Shown piece by piece: positions 7,840 through 16,395 of a stretch of DNA of 34,556 nucleotides. Where the stretch lies: positions 1 through 34,556 of the IMG/VR virus record IMGVR_UViG_3300044639_001522. One strand, written 5' to 3'. A program made the translations under genes and the position numbers. Source of the DNA: a virus. The notes under the pieces were generated by a model that did no database searches, had not been told where the DNA came from, and saw only the letters and a list, made by a program, of their open reading frames with translations. Positions within the stretch are counted from its first letter, which is position 1. The number at the start of each line of letters is the position of its first letter.

Positions 7840-10800
7840 GTGGATCTTTATCCTCAATCTGGATATCAATAATAGCGTCTCCGCTACCAGAGATGCCCGT
7901 GATCTTCCCGATCTTTAAGTACTTATCTGATGCAGCTCTTCTTCTGTCTTCTTTAAACAAGAATCGAGACGCAATATACTGAGACGAACCTTCGTCTGCA
8001 GTAAAACTAGTTACCTTAAAGGCTGCTGCATTATTCGTTGCGACTATCTTTCCAGATGCATTACGATTAAGCATGTAGACTCTAGCAAAAGACCTTCCAC
8101 CAGACAGTGTCGCTGGAGGCGCCGTGATGTTGCCAACGGAAGCTGTAGTGGAAAGAGGTATTTGGTTGCCCGCCGTTCCTTTCTCTTTTCTCCGTATGCG
8201 AACTGTGGTCCCAAGAGCTTCAGCCACACAGAAATGCCCGTATGTTGTCCCTTGGTTTAATTTTGATGTATCGTTAATGGCTTGAGCTAGATTCTTAGCC
8301 GTGCCTGATGCAGTCGTACTGATTACATATTGGTTTGTTAACGTCTTGTTGGCGACAGTTACTGCAGTTAAGATTACAGATGTAGATCCGACCTCGGCAA
8401 CTCCACCGATTGTAAATGTCTCACCAACTGTTCCTGCGCCTGCAATGTTGACGTCAGCATATGCGTGTGTCCCGTCCAAAAATGCACGAAATGATGCATT
8501 TCGGTTAGTTTGATACGGAGTATAATTAATGCCATCTACAAGGTTTGCAAGTATCTTTTCATACTTAATGTTTAGCACCGCACTGGCATTGTGACCGATA
8601 GTTACAGCGGTAGGAGCGTAGGTGTTCACTGTCGTGCCTATTAGATTCGCCATTGTGTAAACTGCGTTGGCAACACCAGAGTCAATTGTCACAGTGTTGT
8701 TAATTGCCGGAGTTCCAATTAACTCAATTTCAGCGAACCCTTGTCTCGATACATATATTGTATCTCCTGGCACGAAGGCATTACCCACCTTCAAAATGTC
8801 CATTGTTCCAATGTTAGCCTGAATTTTTCCTGATAGTTTCACAAGCCCTGACGTGGAAGGTGCGATACTATTGAAAGCCAATCCCATTGCAGACCTGAGG
8901 TACAATTCATCTCCGCCTGTGGCTTCAGAATTAACAGACGGAGTCCATATCCCTAGCGCGCCAACGGGTGGTGTTGGAGATTGAGAGGCATGTATTTCCG
9001 GAACAATAGTAAGAGCTGTACCCTGAGCTATAGTTTGTGTTGTATGATTGTAAACAGTTACGAATTTCTCACTGATGTCTTCGGTGACCATCCCTAGTAA
9101 TGTTTGAGTCAGGTGTGACGGAATCGAGTTTGCGCCAGTTCCAGCAAAGTCCACACCTTGAATAGTCGCCCTTCCAGAAGGAGTAGAAAGAGTAATATTA
9201 CTGTTCGTGCTGCTCAGGTCTAATGCCGAAGATGCAGTAACGGGAAGTGTTCCATCGGAAAGAATGGACGCTCCCGTCCTCATCGTTAATGATTTATTAA
9301 AGAACGATCCAGTTTGCTCAAAAGCTGAGATAATGTTATTTGAATCATCTCTTAGTGTCAGTTCTTTTCCGCCCTGTATTGTCCAGTTGCCCGATGCTTG
9401 AGTGTTATACACACCTTGTAACGTGCTTCCTGCTGCGGCGCTGACTTCTATTTCTTGCCCCACTTGGATTAGTGAAACACCAGCCCCCGGCTTTAAGACA
9501 ACAGCGCCGGTTAGGACGGGAGAGCCTTGTGCTTGTATGCTCTTAACTGTGTTGTGCGGATTTGCTGCAGCAATGTGAGAAGCGAATGCAGAATGATCTG
9601 TTCCATCACCAGCTCTATGTGCGGCTCCTGCTGCTAATTGTACATTTAGATCATATGAAGGAAGAATTACGTTAGTTAGTGTTGCCCTGCCTAGCCCGTT
9701 AATTCCAGCCGTTTGGGTTCCTAATTCGTTTAGTACAACAAGCCTGTCCGTGCTATTGGTCCCAGATGAAGCCCTGGTTGTAATAATTTCATGAAGCCCA
9801 GTTGTCGTATTGTGTTGATTGGCATATGCCGCTGTCGTCGCACTATTAATGGTTGCAGTTGCATGGATCTCGTTGAGGGCTCCAAATATTGTTTTCTTAG
9901 TAGTCGTCAATACAGAATCGAGCGAAGATGCTAAGGCTGCAGATCCGAATCCATCAGCAAGCAGTAGAGCTCCAACTTGAGTTCTTACTGTTGGGGTTCT
10001 AACCTCTCCTGTAGTTGTGATGTTTCCGACGGTGGTAAGAGCTCCACCAGAAGCAATCGATGCATTTGTTGTGATTCCAGGTCCAATAGCCAAAGACTCT
10101 GTTTTTATCTCTTTGCTTACTGATGCGCTACCTATAACTTCCAATGCAGGAGTAAAAGAGTTCCCTGTTCCATTCTCTACAATAAACTTCCCTCTTGCGA
10201 GTGATGTTAATATCTTGGGAGGAGAAGACTGATTGTACGCTTGCTGAAGACTCAATGATCCTGCTGTGCTTTTAATTTCATTAATTGCACCAACTAGACT
10301 TTGTGCCGCAGTTGTTAAAATTGTAGAGCCCGCTTGAGATAGCTTAATAGGCGCGAGCAGATTGTTATCTTTAAGATACAACTGTCCGCCGGCTGTGACG
10401 GTTAAGTCTCTAGTGGCGCCAGATGTGCCTATCGTTAAGTTTGTAGTCGATGTAGTTATGCTATTTTTTGTAAAGTCTAATTGCTGCGCTCCTGAGTATA
10501 TCTTCATTGTAGTGGGCTGCAACAAAAGATTTCCGCCACTATCAATCTCAACAACTCCGCCCGAACCTAGGATTATATTTCTTCCAGGGGTAGGGTTAAT
10601 ATAGTTTCCACTGACGTATGCAGACTGAAGGCTGGAAGACCCGACTGTGTCTTCTATGATTTTAATTCTTTCCAGTACGCCGCTTGATGGATTTAGTAAT
10701 GCGGCAGGAGAGTAAACACTAGCTTTAAACAAAACCTCTTGGGTGTCTGTGATAGCCTGGGCGAGGGAGTTGGGATCTTCGGCAACAATATCGTCACCGT

Positions 10801-10882
10801 AAGTTAATCCGTCATCATTATTCCGGAACACCCATTCATCGGGCAGTCCTGTGTTAATCTTCTTAATTCTAAATTGTGACAT
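7829..10882 (-). CDS. Large modular fibre-like virion protein
   Basis: A 1017-residue beta-rich protein built from repeated modules. LQ-x-x-Y segments occur at 84-89 (SLQSAY), 211-216 (SLQQAY) and 487-492 (TLQGVY), each followed by Gly/Asp-rich short strands. Two GA-x-NEI segments (about 198-203 and 334-339) resemble linkers frequent in phage fibre proteins. A His-rich stretch at 422-444 (HRAGDGTDH ... HIAAANPHN) resembles the HxxxxNPH pattern of tail-fibre repeats. The composition is Thr/Ser/Ala/Gly-rich with no membrane segment. Such proteins are usually trimeric and bind host surfaces or decorate the head. The position between the capsid and neck groups leaves open a head fibre, collar whisker or tail fibre. 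No chaperone or peptidase domain is seen at the C-terminus. Confidence 0.6.
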   Translation of the reverse strand: MSQFRIKKINTGLPDEWVFRNNDDGLTYGDDIVAEDPNSLAQAITDTQEVLFKASVYSPAALLNPSSGVLERIKIIEDTVGSSSLQSAYVSGNYINPTPGRNIILGSGGVVEIDSGGNLLLQPTTMKIYSGAQQLDFTKNSITTSTTNLTIGTSGATRDLTVTAGGQLYLKDNNLLAPIKLSQAGSTILTTAAQSLVGAINEIKSTAGSLSLQQAYNQSSPPKILTSLARGKFIVENGTGNSFTPALEVIGSASVSKEIKTESLAIGPGITTNASIASGGALTTVGNITTTGEVRTPTVRTQVGALLLADGFGSAALASSLDSVLTTTKKTIFGALNEIHATATINSATTAAYANQHNTTTGLHEIITTRASSGTNSTDRLVVLNELGTQTAGINGLGRATLTNVILPSYDLNVQLAAGAAHRAGDGTDHSAFASHIAAANPHNTVKSIQAQGSPVLTGAVVLKPGAGVSLIQVGQEIEVSAAAGSTLQGVYNTQASGNWTIQGGKELTLRDDSNNIISAFEQTGSFFNKSLTMRTGASILSDGTLPVTASSALDLSSTNSNITLSTPSGRATIQGVDFAGTGANSIPSHLTQTLLGMVTEDISEKFVTVYNHTTQTIAQGTALTIVPEIHASQSPTPPVGALGIWTPSVNSEATGGDELYLRSAMGLAFNSIAPSTSGLVKLSGKIQANIGTMDILKVGNAFVPGDTIYVSRQGFAEIELIGTPAINNTVTIDSGVANAVYTMANLIGTTVNTYAPTAVTIGHNASAVLNIKYEKILANLVDGINYTPYQTNRNASFRAFLDGTHAYADVNIAGAGTVGETFTIGGVAEVGSTSVILTAVTVANKTLTNQYVISTTASGTAKNLAQAINDTSKLNQGTTYGHFCVAEALGTTVRIRRKEKGTAGNQIPLSTTASVGNITAPPATLSGGRSFARVYMLNRNASGKIVATNNAAAFKVTSFTADEGSSQYIASRFLFKEDRRRAASDKYLKIGKITGISGSGDAIIDIQIEDKDPHED

Positions 10883-10893
10883 TTATAAGTCTC

Positions 10894-11103
10894 CTACTTA
10901 ATAGAAGCGACTTTAGCAAAAATGCAGGCTACCAATTGGCTGTGCTCGTCATTTCTATCTGTGAGAAATAACACTTCTAGTTTGTCTCCAACAATCGGAA
11001 GATGGATTGCTCCATCTTTAATCTTGAGGTCAGAATAAGAAAGCTCAACTTCTGTGTCATCGATAACTTGTATAAATGTATCTTCACTAACGCTTTTAAT
11101 CAT
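10894..11103 (-). CDS. Small hypothetical protein between fibre-like genes
   Basis: A 69-residue acidic protein with alternating hydrophobic strands (EVELSYSDLKI, KLEVLFLTDR, LVACIFAKVASI). It looks like a compact beta fold and has no signal peptide or transmembrane helix. It is tightly packed between two fibre-like genes (2-base gap upstream, 11-base gap downstream), so a virion accessory or fibre-associated role is plausible. I do not recognise the family. Confidence 0.55.
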   Translation of the reverse strand: MIKSVSEDTFIQVIDDTEVELSYSDLKIKDGAIHLPIVGDKLEVLFLTDRNDEHSQLVACIFAKVASIK

Positions 11104-11105
11104 GA

Positions 11106-12458
11106 TTAGTTTCCTACTGTTAAGTATGTTCCGCGTATCTTAAAGGCTCCAACAGCAACAGAATCACACTCAATAAAGAACCCGTATTTAGAAATACTAC
11201 TTACTGTTATGTTCTGAGCGTTTACATTCTCCGATACAGTCAGGGTGACTGAAGATGGAGAGTTGGTTAATTCGTGCTTGAAGTTTACCCCAACACCATG
11301 GAACACTCCTCCTGCGTTAGGAGAATAACCTTTCAATCCAAAGTATCCAATCTCTTGAATGCCGGACTTAAGAACATGGATTCCTGTTACCAGCTTTGAT
11401 GTCTCGTCTAGGTTTAGCAGAAGATTAGCGGAAGCCAAGTTTGAACCAGTGTCATTGTTATGTGTTACCAAGAATCTAGCTGATGCGTTTGTATTTAGTT
11501 TATCCAACTGAACATGTACAGAAGGTGACTTTGCATCAATTTTTGAGTCACTGATAACGGTATCATCCCCTAGTGTGGTCGAGGTTGTTCCTATGATAAA
11601 AGGCGCCGTTATGCTGAACGATGACGTCATTGCCCCTAGCTCAGACGCGGTCATTACGTTGGCGCCAAGTCCGTCTTTAATATTGAATGAAGCAACATCG
11701 TTAATTCCGTCTGTTGCGTCATTAGAATCCAATCTAATAACAAAGTCCTTCTTACTATACATCTCGATCTTGTCCGAACCAAACATCATGTACGCAGAGG
11801 CTGGGTTAGATATCTCTGCAATTTTCTTGTTTGTAAGAAGAAGAATGTCACCAGTTACATTGGTATCTCCAATGTGATTGATGTTTCCTGTTATGTCGAA
11901 AGTGCCGGACCATGCATGTACGCTTGCTGTTGTGGTTCCGAATGTTGTATTTGCCTGTGCCGTTAAATCACCAGAGATCGTAAGCGGACCCTGCATTGAT
12001 TGTGCACCAGACTGCATTACATATCTCGAGTCCAACGATGCAACTGGAGATAAAGAACCAACACCAAGAATGTTATCAATGTCGCCCTGTAGCTCATAGA
12101 TTGCTGGTTGAACTCTGCTTGATGATAGGTTCCCAATAGGGTCGATGACAATAACGTTACCATGATGCTCTGCTGGGTCTGACACTAAGGCTGCAATTTT
12201 ATGTTGATTAAAAGAGGCTTCTAGTGCGCCGACTGCGCTATCCAGATTCTCAATACAAAGTTTAAATGAAGCATTGTTGGCAATGTAATTGTTGCTTGTG
12301 TACGAAATTGTGCGTCCTGCAATTAATAGTTCCTGAACAGCTCTTGCTGCGTCTTGCAGGTCATTAACGTGGGCGGCTTGAACAACATCAATACCATCAA
12401 TCTTGGTATAAATGGGGTTGGCGAAGTTGTCGACTGAAGATGGGAAAAATGATGCCAT
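11106..12458 (-). CDS. Fibre-like virion structural protein
   Basis: A 450-residue protein. The N-terminus (about residues 12-42, IYTKIDGIDVVQAAHVNDLQDAARAVQELL) matches the DG-x-DVV-x-A-x-HVNDLQ-(D/E) pattern common at the start of phage fibre or virion surface proteins, where it forms an attachment helix. The rest is Ser/Thr/Asn/Gly-rich with many short strands (for example MQGPLTISGDLTAQANTTFG and GNINHIGDTNVTGDILLLTN), typical of trimeric beta-fibres. The C-terminus ends in a compact strand pair (KYGFFIECDSV ... FKIRGTYLTVGN). It belongs to the same block as the 1017-residue protein and is probably part of the same appendage. Sixty-four AT-rich bases precede it, with a Shine-Dalgarno AAGGA but no convincing promoter. 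Confidence 0.55.
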   Translation of the reverse strand: MASFFPSSVDNFANPIYTKIDGIDVVQAAHVNDLQDAARAVQELLIAGRTISYTSNNYIANNASFKLCIENLDSAVGALEASFNQHKIAALVSDPAEHHGNVIVIDPIGNLSSSRVQPAIYELQGDIDNILGVGSLSPVASLDSRYVMQSGAQSMQGPLTISGDLTAQANTTFGTTTASVHAWSGTFDITGNINHIGDTNVTGDILLLTNKKIAEISNPASAYMMFGSDKIEMYSKKDFVIRLDSNDATDGINDVASFNIKDGLGANVMTASELGAMTSSFSITAPFIIGTTSTTLGDDTVISDSKIDAKSPSVHVQLDKLNTNASARFLVTHNNDTGSNLASANLLLNLDETSKLVTGIHVLKSGIQEIGYFGLKGYSPNAGGVFHGVGVNFKHELTNSPSSVTLTVSENVNAQNITVSSISKYGFFIECDSVAVGAFKIRGTYLTVGN

Positions 12459-12522
12459 ATATTAATTCCTTATGAAACTTAGTTCATGCAATATTCTACA
12501 CTATTTTCACAATATGGCACAC

Positions 12523-13230
12523 CTAAACTGCAGGCGCCTTTATGTGCATAAATAGGTTTAAGTAAGCTTGCACTTCGTGCTCACCACTATGGTTGTATAC
12601 CAGTCTAATCGTCATTCCTGGCAGCAATCTAGCAGGGTAATTTGATATAACCTGTCCCTGGTCTTGCTTGTCCTCTGATACATAAAAGGTTTCTGCAAAC
12701 TTATCGAGAGGTACTGGCGCAGGTATGTGAGCCGGATACAGCTTTCCTGAGTAATGTCCTTGAACGTCCATGACCGCAAGCTCCACTGAATCTCCAGTTT
12801 TATGTCCGCTTAGGAGTAACTGAACCCCGTTTATCCATCTTTCTTCCGTAAGAAGCAAATCTATAATTGGAGACGATTGAGTGACAAGACCTTTAACACC
12901 CTTGAGTCTTGTGCGAAATCCACCCGCATCATTGAATGGACGAGTCTTTAGGATTGAGCTCCGTATGTTTCCGTCGTCATCCAACGGTAATTCTGACTGC
13001 TGGTAGCGGACAAGGTCTAGAGCCTCAAGATAATGAAGGTCAGAAGTCCCGTTGTTCACTACAATTTTTTTAGCAATGATACTCTCTGCTAGATCAACCG
13101 AGCCAGAGATTTTCTTGTGACTCCGTCCTACCATTAGGTCTGTGAACCCACCAGGCTGAATTACAACAGAGTCGAGCGCATCAATTCTAATGGTCTGTAC
13201 TTTGTCTGTATTATTTTTACATATTAACAT
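12523..13230 (-). CDS. Putative virion decoration or appendage protein
   Basis: A 235-residue, beta-rich, soluble protein with no recognised domain. The N-terminal part (residues 1-80) repeats short strands such as IRIDALDSVVIQPGGFTDL and alternates Lys/Asp. The C-terminal 110 residues have a jelly-roll-like pattern (INGVQLLLSGHKTGDSVELAVMD and then GMTIRLVYNHSGEHEVQAYLNLFMH). It is packed 2 bases from the Ig-like gene and precedes a fibre-like gene, so it probably forms part of a head or collar appendage. The function is inferred only from context. Confidence 0.45.
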   Translation of the reverse strand: MLICKNNTDKVQTIRIDALDSVVIQPGGFTDLMVGRSHKKISGSVDLAESIIAKKIVVNNGTSDLHYLEALDLVRYQQSELPLDDDGNIRSSILKTRPFNDAGGFRTRLKGVKGLVTQSSPIIDLLLTEERWINGVQLLLSGHKTGDSVELAVMDVQGHYSGKLYPAHIPAPVPLDKFAETFYVSEDKQDQGQVISNYPARLLPGMTIRLVYNHSGEHEVQAYLNLFMHIKAPAV

Positions 13231-13232
13231 AA

Positions 13233-14552
13233 TTAATCTTCTATAGATAAGATCAGCTTATTGCCGACCACTGATGCTTCAAAATACAGCTCTTCTTCCA
13301 TCGTCATCGGATATACATCACTAGAAGTGACCACTACCTTATCGGCAATGCTCAGGGGGTCTATGTCCTTGCTGAATGTTACGATAATCTTATTTGGATC
13401 AACACCTTTTGCAATTCTTACTTTCCCTGAAGAAATAGACCCGGTAGATGCAGTGAGTGCTTCAAAGTTGGCAGAGACTTGAGGTTTATTATTGAGTAGG
13501 TTCGCAACCGTAATCGCGCTGGTAACTCCTGCTGCAATTTGAACAGTAATAACATTTCCATTAACAGAAACCGTTTCCGATCCTGCAAGTGCACCTGCCA
13601 CATACTCTAGCTTCCAGCCGTTATAATCAGCAGTTTCTAATTTTGTCTGAAGGATGATGCCTTGAAGGCTCGCTGCGCCTTTCGCTGCCAGCCTAATCAA
13701 AGATGCGCCAAGAACTGGCTCCACGCTTACAACATAGAAATCTCCAGTCGGAGGTACTTCTGCGCCAGTTATGACGGGAAGATTGACTACATTGCCAGAC
13801 TTATCATCTGCGGGAACCTGATAAGAACCCAGCCCCGTGGCGAAATTCCACCCGAATATGTCTATCATTTTATCTTGAGGCTTAACTTTTATCTGCCAGC
13901 TATCGCCGATTGAATAGTCGCCCTCTTCGAATTTAATCTTAATTCCATTGTCGATTTCTATGTGTCTAGCTCTCGCCTGAACAGGGCTAGAGACATAATT
14001 GTCAGAATGGCGACGCCATGTGTACATCGCGCTGTTTTTATGTCCGGCAGCTGTAATTAAGATGGTATAAGAAGTCTCAGTTAAGCCAGTATGCACGCCG
14101 GCAGTCTTCAGTGCTCCAGTTCCAGTATTTAGCGTGCCAGAGACAGCATCAAACACAGATAAGAGACTGACGTTTTTGGAAATAATGACTGCATAATTGG
14201 AGTTCGGGTTTAGTGGCGCTTTAGGCTTTATTGTTATTTCAGATCGAAATAATTTTCCTGCGTTTGCGAGGTCTCCATAATCTTTAACTACGGAAGTATC
14301 GAGCGTGGAAAGCTCTACTTTTCTATAGCTGATCTCCGCATCCACAATATTGTTGACCGAGTTACTTGTCTGAAGTAGCTGTTCGTTATTCTGTCCGCCA
14401 GATGTCTGCAGGCAAACCAAGATAAAGTTAGATGCAGAGATGGATCCAACATCAATAGCTTCGCCGAACAGAACTACAGGCTGGATCGTTATTGGGATGC
14501 CAACCGAGCTAACAGGAGGTTCTACAACAGGAATTAAATTAGCCATTGCCAT
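13233..14552 (-). CDS. Ig-like domain virion surface protein
   Basis: A 439-residue protein with features of bacterial Ig-like (SbsA/Big_5-like) domains. The N-terminal domain has VEPPVSSVGIPITIQPVVLFGEAID ... SNFIL and ends with ITIKPKAPLNPNSNYAVIIS. A second copy at the C-terminus has PNKIIVTFSKDIDPLSI ... VVTSSD ... LILSIED. The pattern of a strand with F-x-(E/K)-x-(I/V)-D, followed by x-x-P-L-x-x-N-x-x-Y, is typical of that fold. The middle region is Ala/Gly/Thr-rich. Ig-like domains on phage virions usually decorate heads or tails and bind weakly to carbohydrates. It is 18 bases downstream of a small Lys-tailed gene and part of the appendage block. Confidence 0.5.
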   Translation of the reverse strand: MAMANLIPVVEPPVSSVGIPITIQPVVLFGEAIDVGSISASNFILVCLQTSGGQNNEQLLQTSNSVNNIVDAEISYRKVELSTLDTSVVKDYGDLANAGKLFRSEITIKPKAPLNPNSNYAVIISKNVSLLSVFDAVSGTLNTGTGALKTAGVHTGLTETSYTILITAAGHKNSAMYTWRRHSDNYVSSPVQARARHIEIDNGIKIKFEEGDYSIGDSWQIKVKPQDKMIDIFGWNFATGLGSYQVPADDKSGNVVNLPVITGAEVPPTGDFYVVSVEPVLGASLIRLAAKGAASLQGIILQTKLETADYNGWKLEYVAGALAGSETVSVNGNVITVQIAAGVTSAITVANLLNNKPQVSANFEALTASTGSISSGKVRIAKGVDPNKIIVTFSKDIDPLSIADKVVVTSSDVYPMTMEEELYFEASVVGNKLILSIED

Positions 14553-14570
14553 CCTACTGAAATTAAATGA

Positions 14571-14900
14571 TTACTTCTTCTTCTTCTTTGCAGGCTTCGG
14601 GGCTGGTGTGCTCTCTGAATTTGAGTGCTTAGCAATTTCAACCTGCGGCTTAACGTCTTCTATTTTAACACTCGTGTCTACAAGCTGTCCACTTTGTATT
14701 GCTAAATGAATCTGTTTCTGTGCCCATTCAGGGTAGTTAGCCAGATCTACTTTAACTGGTCCAGGATTGCTCTGAGATAGTATCAAGTTTAGATCCTGAT
14801 ATCCTAATTCGTTGCGCGTGTTCTTAATAAATTGTCTTGAGATTGGCTCTGCAAGAGCCCATACGAATTGAGTTGGGGCAAGGGATAATTCTAGCTGCAT
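14571..14900 (-). CDS. Small protein with poly-lysine C-terminus, unknown function
   Basis: A 109-residue protein. Residues 1-65 look folded and helical (SLAPTQFVWALAEPISRQFI ... DLANYPEWAQKQIHLAI). The rest is disordered, ending in a Ser/Pro/Lys tail with a final run of lysines. A basic tail suggests contact with DNA or an acidic capsid surface. It is the first gene after the major capsid terminator, so its transcription depends on read-through or an unseen promoter. The Shine-Dalgarno is AAGGAG, inside the terminator-to-start gap. I do not recognise the family. Confidence 0.5.
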   Translation of the reverse strand: MQLELSLAPTQFVWALAEPISRQFIKNTRNELGYQDLNLILSQSNPGPVKVDLANYPEWAQKQIHLAIQSGQLVDTSVKIEDVKPQVEIAKHSNSESTPAPKPAKKKKK

Positions 14901-14920
14901 CTTGTTTCTCCTTTAATGCA

Positions 14921-14949
14921 AATAAAAAAGGGGGCTTTGCAGCCCCCTT
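14921..14949 (-). terminator. Strong intrinsic terminator after the major capsid gene
   Basis: On the minus strand an 8-bp G+C-rich stem (AAGGGGGC at 14942-14949 pairing with GCCCCCTT at 14928-14935) with a six-base loop is followed by TTTTTTATT (14921-14929 on the plus strand reads AATAAAAAA). It is 30 bases beyond the capsid stop codon. This is a clear rho-independent terminator closing the protease-head protein-capsid unit. Confidence 0.93.
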
Positions 14950-14978
14950 CTCTATGACCTATTTGGTCTTAAGTTACA

Positions 14979-16370
14979 TTACAAGATTGGTTCTCTATCG
15001 TCAATGACTTCTAGTTTCCCAGATGCGCTTGCGATATTAACATGTGCCTGAGGAATTGCAGGCTGAGAGCTGAACATGTTGTCTACGTTTACTGCATTCT
15101 TGATAAGTGCAACGCCTTGACCTTCATTCAAGATACCAAGGGCATAACGCTCACGCATTTTGATCTTCTTGATATCACGAGCTGGATCATTCCACTCTTC
15201 AGTTGTAAGCTCTTCATCGACAAGAAGAACACCAAGCTCGTTACGGTCAAACAACATAATGTCTGTAACCTTTTTGATTGGGTCATACTTAACGAACGGA
15301 GATACAATAACTTGAAGCGGCATACCGAGGTATGAAGGAAGCTCAAGTGCAGAATTGATATTCTGGTTACGAAGTCCTGGAGCAGTATCTGGTAAAACGT
15401 TTTCCATTGAACCAAGAGAAAGACCGCCAGCACCTTGCGCCCATGGATTTCCGCCTTTAGCAGAACCCTGGTAAGAAGCAAATAAAGTACCTGAACCTTG
15501 GTTAAAGAACATAGTACGCATATTAGCGTCTTTAAGATACATAGTATAAGTAAGTGGGTGAACTAACATTGTGTTAGCCATGAAACCACGAGCGAGTAAG
15601 TGACCCCAAAGATCAAATAGATCGTCAGAAGTAACTGAACCATTTGCAGCACCGTTGAATCCACGACCATGAGTAACACCAAGAACAGAGCTCTGTGGGT
15701 TAGCATTATCAAAGAATACAGTACCTTCCGCACCGATCATATTGAAGATTTTAACTTCTTTATGACGAGCAAGACATCGACCAGCAGCACGTAAGTGCAT
15801 ATTGATAACGTCAACTTGAGAGTAACGGATCATTTCTTCTGAAACTTTAACCGCGATACCACTCTTGCCGATGTTAGCAACCATGCTAGCTCCGCCTTGA
15901 GACATCTTGGCTTCCGGATATTCACCACCCTCAGGGATGTCTAGTCCAGCAACAGAAAGAGCTCCGTAGCTTGGAAGGAGGATTGTTTGACCCATAGTGT
16001 ACTGGATGCGCTGAAGAAGTGAAGAACCAACGAGCATAGGCTCAATAGCTTCACGAACAATGCTCGAGATAACTCTAGGCATAAGTACTGGAGCATCAGG
16101 AACTGAGTACATATCTTGGATCTTGAACTCTGTACCGTCTGCATCAATACCGTTGTTACGCCAGATAAAGTCGAACTGCTTAAAGCGCGCTTTATAATGG
16201 TCTACAACTGCGTTGTTAATTTGTGTATCTACTACATCCTTCTCACCATCACCAGCGTCGGCTTTTGCTTTTTCAGCAACCGGCTTGTAGAGGTCAGAAA
16301 GGACGAACTTGCGTGCGTCTTTGTTGACTTGCAGCGAGTATCCCTGATGTTTGTCTAAAAAAAGCTTCAT
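14979..16370 (-). CDS. Major capsid protein (HK97 fold)
   Basis: A 463-residue protein with an HK97-type layout. An N-terminal helical arm (residues 1-70) is followed by an E-loop-like region around residues 80-140 (VPDAPVLMPRVISSIVREAIEPMLVGSSLLQ). The P-domain spine helix includes GIAVKVSEEMIRYSQVDVINMHLRAAGRCLARHKEV, and an A-domain segment reads TMLVHPLTYTMYL. The assignment is strengthened by position after protease/scaffold, a dedicated downstream terminator, and codon use like that of a highly expressed gene. It would assemble the icosahedral shell around the portal and scaffold. The Shine-Dalgarno AGGAG precedes ATG at 16370. The N-terminal arm shows no obvious protease cleavage site that I can name. 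Confidence 0.85.
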   Translation of the reverse strand: MKLFLDKHQGYSLQVNKDARKFVLSDLYKPVAEKAKADAGDGEKDVVDTQINNAVVDHYKARFKQFDFIWRNNGIDADGTEFKIQDMYSVPDAPVLMPRVISSIVREAIEPMLVGSSLLQRIQYTMGQTILLPSYGALSVAGLDIPEGGEYPEAKMSQGGASMVANIGKSGIAVKVSEEMIRYSQVDVINMHLRAAGRCLARHKEVKIFNMIGAEGTVFFDNANPQSSVLGVTHGRGFNGAANGSVTSDDLFDLWGHLLARGFMANTMLVHPLTYTMYLKDANMRTMFFNQGSGTLFASYQGSAKGGNPWAQGAGGLSLGSMENVLPDTAPGLRNQNINSALELPSYLGMPLQVIVSPFVKYDPIKKVTDIMLFDRNELGVLLVDEELTTEEWNDPARDIKKIKMRERYALGILNEGQGVALIKNAVNVDNMFSSQPAIPQAHVNIASASGKLEVIDDREPIL

Positions 16371-16395
16371 TAGTTAATCTCCTATTTCCTGTTAT

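Noticed and set aside
12459-12522. Promoter in the 64-base gap before the 450-residue gene (TAGAAT on minus strand)
   Set aside because: No acceptable -35 box at 16-18 bases upstream; only TGTGCC-like sequence.
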